From NCBI GenBank assembly GCA_934661135.1, contig CAKUJA010000022.1, positions 1 to 25,473 of the forward strand: a stretch of DNA of 25,473 nt. The letters are read 5' to 3'. The translations under genes were made by a program, and so were the position numbers. Positions 23,304 through 25,473 of this stretch are shown one piece after another. The notes under the pieces were generated by a model that saw only the letters and a list, made by a program, of their open reading frames with translations, was not told the DNA's origin and did not search any database. The DNA is from an uncultured Oscillospiraceae bacterium (GTDB taxonomy: Bacteria > Bacillota > Clostridia > Oscillospirales > Oscillospiraceae). Each line of letters starts with the position of its first letter. Within the stretch, counting starts at the first letter, position 1.

Positions 23304-24896
23304 ATGATTATTTCCGATTTTCCGTGGATGCAGGGCGTCCACCACGACGGCTACCGCTTCTTCTCCTACCCGATTCGCCGCATTCTCGACAGCAAACAGA
23401 CGCTCAGCGCGGTGCAGATTGAAGCGTCGTCGCTGCTGGTTGTCACGGAGACGCATTTCCTGCCGGATAGCGCCACACTGAACGAGGTCTGCGATGTGCT
23501 GATTTCGCAGCACGTGCTTGCACTGTTTTTTGAAGCGGGCATCTGCCGCCGGGTTCCGTGGCTAGAGGAATTTGTCCGAAATTATCGCAATCCGGATCTG
23601 ATTCTGCTGGTGCTGCCTGAGGAAGAATCGTATGAGAGTGTGCTGCTGTTCCAACGCTCGTTTGAAGCGTCGCTTTTGAGCGACCCAGCGATGATTGCCT
23701 ATGAGACTGAGTTAAAGGAATTTACCTCGGGGGAATATACGGTTCTGGATATTCAAACGCTGCTGACGCGGCATCTGCACTTTGCCGTGGACATTACAAG
23801 CGGCAAGAATTTTCAGCCGTTTGTCCGTCACAACAGCCTGGGCATTTTGAATCTGACGGGGATGCTGCGCGAGCGGCAGTATGATGTCTTTTCCACGCAC
23901 GATTTCTATATGACGTTGATCGGCGGTGTTGTGGTCTATATCTTCACGATCGACTGCCAGAAAAATGGCCCCGGTGTCTTGATGCTCCACGGACGGCAGG
24001 AACGGCCGATTTCCTCGCGAGACCTGCTGATGGTGCAAAAAGCGATTCCGTTTATCTCGATGGGCATTTCCTGCACCACGATGACAGCGACGCTCTCGAA
24101 CGTGACGAAGCAGTCGCTATATCTGTCGATTCTGCGCGAGGAAAACATCGACAATCCGCTCCAAATCCGCGCGCTGGCGGTTGCGGGTGGTATGGAATAT
24201 CGGATGACGCGCCATGTGATCTCGATAGAGTACACCGGGCACGATCCGCAGTACTTCCAGCACGCGTGCTGCACGGCGCCGGCGGCATTTTCCATGGCGA
24301 CGGCGGATCTCAGCCACCGCGTTCTGATTATTGAGGAGACAAGACCGTTTGGAAAGTCAACGCTGATGGATTATTTGAATGCGATGATTGCGCACATCAG
24401 CGCGGATACCGGTGAGAGCAGCTTTAAGATCAGCGTTAGCAGGCCGTGCCACGATTTGGCAGATATTTCCAGTGCGTTCCAGGAAGCCAAGTTTGCAATG
24501 ATTATCGGGCGGAACCTCGACCCGCAGAGTATTGTCTACTGGTATCGGGACTATATGGACTATCACCTGATTTGCAGCATTTGGAGCAATTCTCTGATGA
24601 AGAATTTCTATCGCAGCACGATTCAGGAGCTTAAAAAGTATAATAACCGCAGCGGCGGCTGTCTGCTTGAGACGCTCGATATGCTGACTCGACTCGATTT
24701 TAACATCAACGAGGTTGCGGAAGCCATGTCACTGCACCGCAACACGATCTACAAGCGCGTGGAGCGCATTGACGAGCTTGTGGGATACTTCAAGGACAAT
24801 CCGAGCAAAAAACTGTTGATGCAGATTGCGGCAAAGATGGAAAAGATCAGCCAGATCTACGATATTACGGAGGACAGCTTTGCGTGGAACTTCTGA
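23304..24896 (+). CDS. PucR/CdaR-type transcriptional regulator, copy 2
   Basis: This 530-residue regulator has the same plan as the gene before it. The C-terminal helix-turn-helix region reads LDFNINEVAEAMSLHRN, then TIYKRVERIDELVG, colinear with copy 1. The middle contains FKISVSRPCHDLADISSAFQEAKFA, typical of the GGDEF-like part of CdaR relatives. The N-terminal sensing half differs strongly from that of copy 1, so the two probably sense different ligands or form a mixed dimer. A strong TAAGGAGGTG ribosome site overlaps the previous stop. Both probably control the two operons, though regulators may also act elsewhere. No membrane segment or kinase domain is seen. Confidence 0.85.
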   Translation: MIISDFPWMQGVHHDGYRFFSYPIRRILDSKQTLSAVQIEASSLLVVTETHFLPDSATLNEVCDVLISQHVLALFFEAGICRRVPWLEEFVRNYRNPDLILLVLPEEESYESVLLFQRSFEASLLSDPAMIAYETELKEFTSGEYTVLDIQTLLTRHLHFAVDITSGKNFQPFVRHNSLGILNLTGMLRERQYDVFSTHDFYMTLIGGVVVYIFTIDCQKNGPGVLMLHGRQERPISSRDLLMVQKAIPFISMGISCTTMTATLSNVTKQSLYLSILREENIDNPLQIRALAVAGGMEYRMTRHVISIEYTGHDPQYFQHACCTAPAAFSMATADLSHRVLIIEETRPFGKSTLMDYLNAMIAHISADTGESSFKISVSRPCHDLADISSAFQEAKFAMIIGRNLDPQSIVYWYRDYMDYHLICSIWSNSLMKNFYRSTIQELKKYNNRSGGCLLETLDMLTRLDFNINEVAEAMSLHRNTIYKRVERIDELVGYFKDNPSKKLLMQIAAKMEKISQIYDITEDSFAWNF

Positions 24897-24927
24897 TGCC
24901 GCAGGAGAAAAGAAAGGAAGTTTCAAT

Positions 24928-25461
24928 ATGGAAGTAGAAAGATATAAACAATATATTGATATTCTGCGGGAGGAACTGATTCCCGCGATGGGATGCACAG
25001 AGCCGATCGCGCTGGCATATGCTGCGGCGGTTGGCCGGCAGGTGCTTGGCTGCCTGCCGGAGCGCATTCTCGCACGGGTGAGCAGCAATATCATCAAAAA
25101 TGTGAAGAGCGTAGTGGTGCCGAATACGGGCGGGTTGCGCGACATTCCTGCGGCGGCGGGCATTGCCTACCTCAACGGCGGCGGCTTGGATGAGGTGAAG
25201 CATACGCTGGTCAACGCGATGGCGATCGACTCCGGCATTATCTGCGATGGCGCGAAGGCGTCCTGTGCGGCGAAGATCGCGTCGGCAGTGGATGCCGGTC
25301 TGCTCGGCTATCAGATGTATATGCAGGGCAACGAGTTCCTCTCCGGCGACGGCATTGTGAAGAAAAATGTGGAGGAGACGATCTCGACGGTCGGCTCGCT
25401 GGCGCACAACGGAATGTGCGATACGGATGTGGAAATTCTGCGCCTGATGCTGGAGGACTGA
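24928..25461 (+). CDS. UPF0597 family protein (L-cysteine desulfidase / serine-dehydratase-alpha-like), internally deleted
   Basis: This intact 177-codon frame joins the two ends of a much longer protein. Residues about 8-58 match the family N-terminus (LREELIPAMGCTEPIALAYAAA, then a VPNTGG segment). From about residue 60 it continues as the family C-terminus: AAGIAYLNGGGLDEV, ICDGAKASCAAKIASAVDAG, DGIVKKNVEETI and DTDVEILRLMLED. Full-length relatives (YhaM/CdsB-like) are about 430 residues, so some 250 residues of the middle are missing without a frameshift. The break falls near IPAAAGIA, where N- and C-terminal repeats of the family look alike. It keeps a ribosome site (AAAGGAAG) and a clean end. 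A functional mini-protein is possible but most likely it is decaying. The chosen ATG is the one with the site; an upstream ATG overlaps the regulator gene. Confidence 0.72.
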   Translation: MEVERYKQYIDILREELIPAMGCTEPIALAYAAAVGRQVLGCLPERILARVSSNIIKNVKSVVVPNTGGLRDIPAAAGIAYLNGGGLDEVKHTLVNAMAIDSGIICDGAKASCAAKIASAVDAGLLGYQMYMQGNEFLSGDGIVKKNVEETISTVGSLAHNGMCDTDVEILRLMLED

Positions 25462-25464
25462 GCG

Positions 25465-25473
25465 ATGAAAGAA
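25465..25473 (+). CDS. First codons of a further gene (runs off right edge)
   Basis: ATG AAA GAA starts 3 bases after the previous stop, with GGAGG at 25452-25456, 8 bases upstream. Spacing fits a real gene start, but nothing about its product can be said. Confidence 0.4.

Noticed and set aside
1..25473. Insertion sequences, CRISPR array, tRNA or rRNA genes
   Set aside because: No transposase motif, repeat-spacer pattern, cloverleaf or rRNA-like stretch was seen on either strand by eye.

Overview
The window looks like part of the chromosome of a GC-rich Gram-positive anaerobe of the Clostridia, probably an Oscillospiraceae-like gut Firmicute. This is inferred from strong AGGAGG ribosome sites, tight same-strand operons, a lipoprotein-type peptide-binding protein, a split transketolase, PucR-type regulators, an iron-sulfur serine-dehydratase-like enzyme and a UPF0597 gene. 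No rRNA, tRNA, CRISPR array, transposase or phage gene was seen. The window appears to hold an accessory catabolic island built from two divergent operons around a control region at about 9.10-9.30 kb.

Left arm (minus strand, read from 9.1 kb down to 1). In order it holds: a fused, divergent iron-sulfur serine-dehydratase-like enzyme; a 3-hydroxyisobutyrate-dehydrogenase-family reductase; the two halves of a split transketolase; a degenerate zinc-alcohol-dehydrogenase paralogue that has lost its catalytic-zinc residues; an apparently complete zinc alcohol dehydrogenase; a DapA/NanA-family lyase; a decayed pyridine nucleotide-disulfide oxidoreductase pseudogene; and the N-terminal part of a MATE efflux pump that runs off the edge. 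Several perfect hairpins lie in the gaps.

Right arm (plus strand, 9.3-21.6 kb). It starts with two tandem M20 metallopeptidases, an opine/octopine-dehydrogenase-family enzyme, the small (SAF) and large subunits of a UxaA-family dehydratase, and a metallo-beta-lactamase-fold hydrolase with an unrecognised N-terminal domain. After a short gap with a 17-bp palindrome comes a complete family-5 peptide-type ABC importer: lipoprotein, two permeases and two ATPases. A strong intrinsic terminator ends this unit.

Regulatory block (21.66-25.47 kb). A good sigma-A-like promoter precedes two tandem PucR/CdaR-type regulators. These are followed by a UPF0597 (cysteine desulfidase/serine-dehydratase-alpha-like) gene that seems to have lost its middle by an in-frame deletion, and by the first codons of another gene.

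Working model (inference). The importer brings in a peptide-like or opine-like N-substituted compound. The M20 enzymes cut an amide bond, and the opine-dehydrogenase-like enzyme splits or makes a secondary-amine linkage. The UxaA-like pair dehydrates a hydroxy acid, and the DapA-like lyase, split transketolase and dehydrogenases route the carbon skeleton, while the serine-dehydratase-like enzyme releases ammonia. I do not recognise this gene combination as a named pathway, and the substrate cannot be read from sequence alone.
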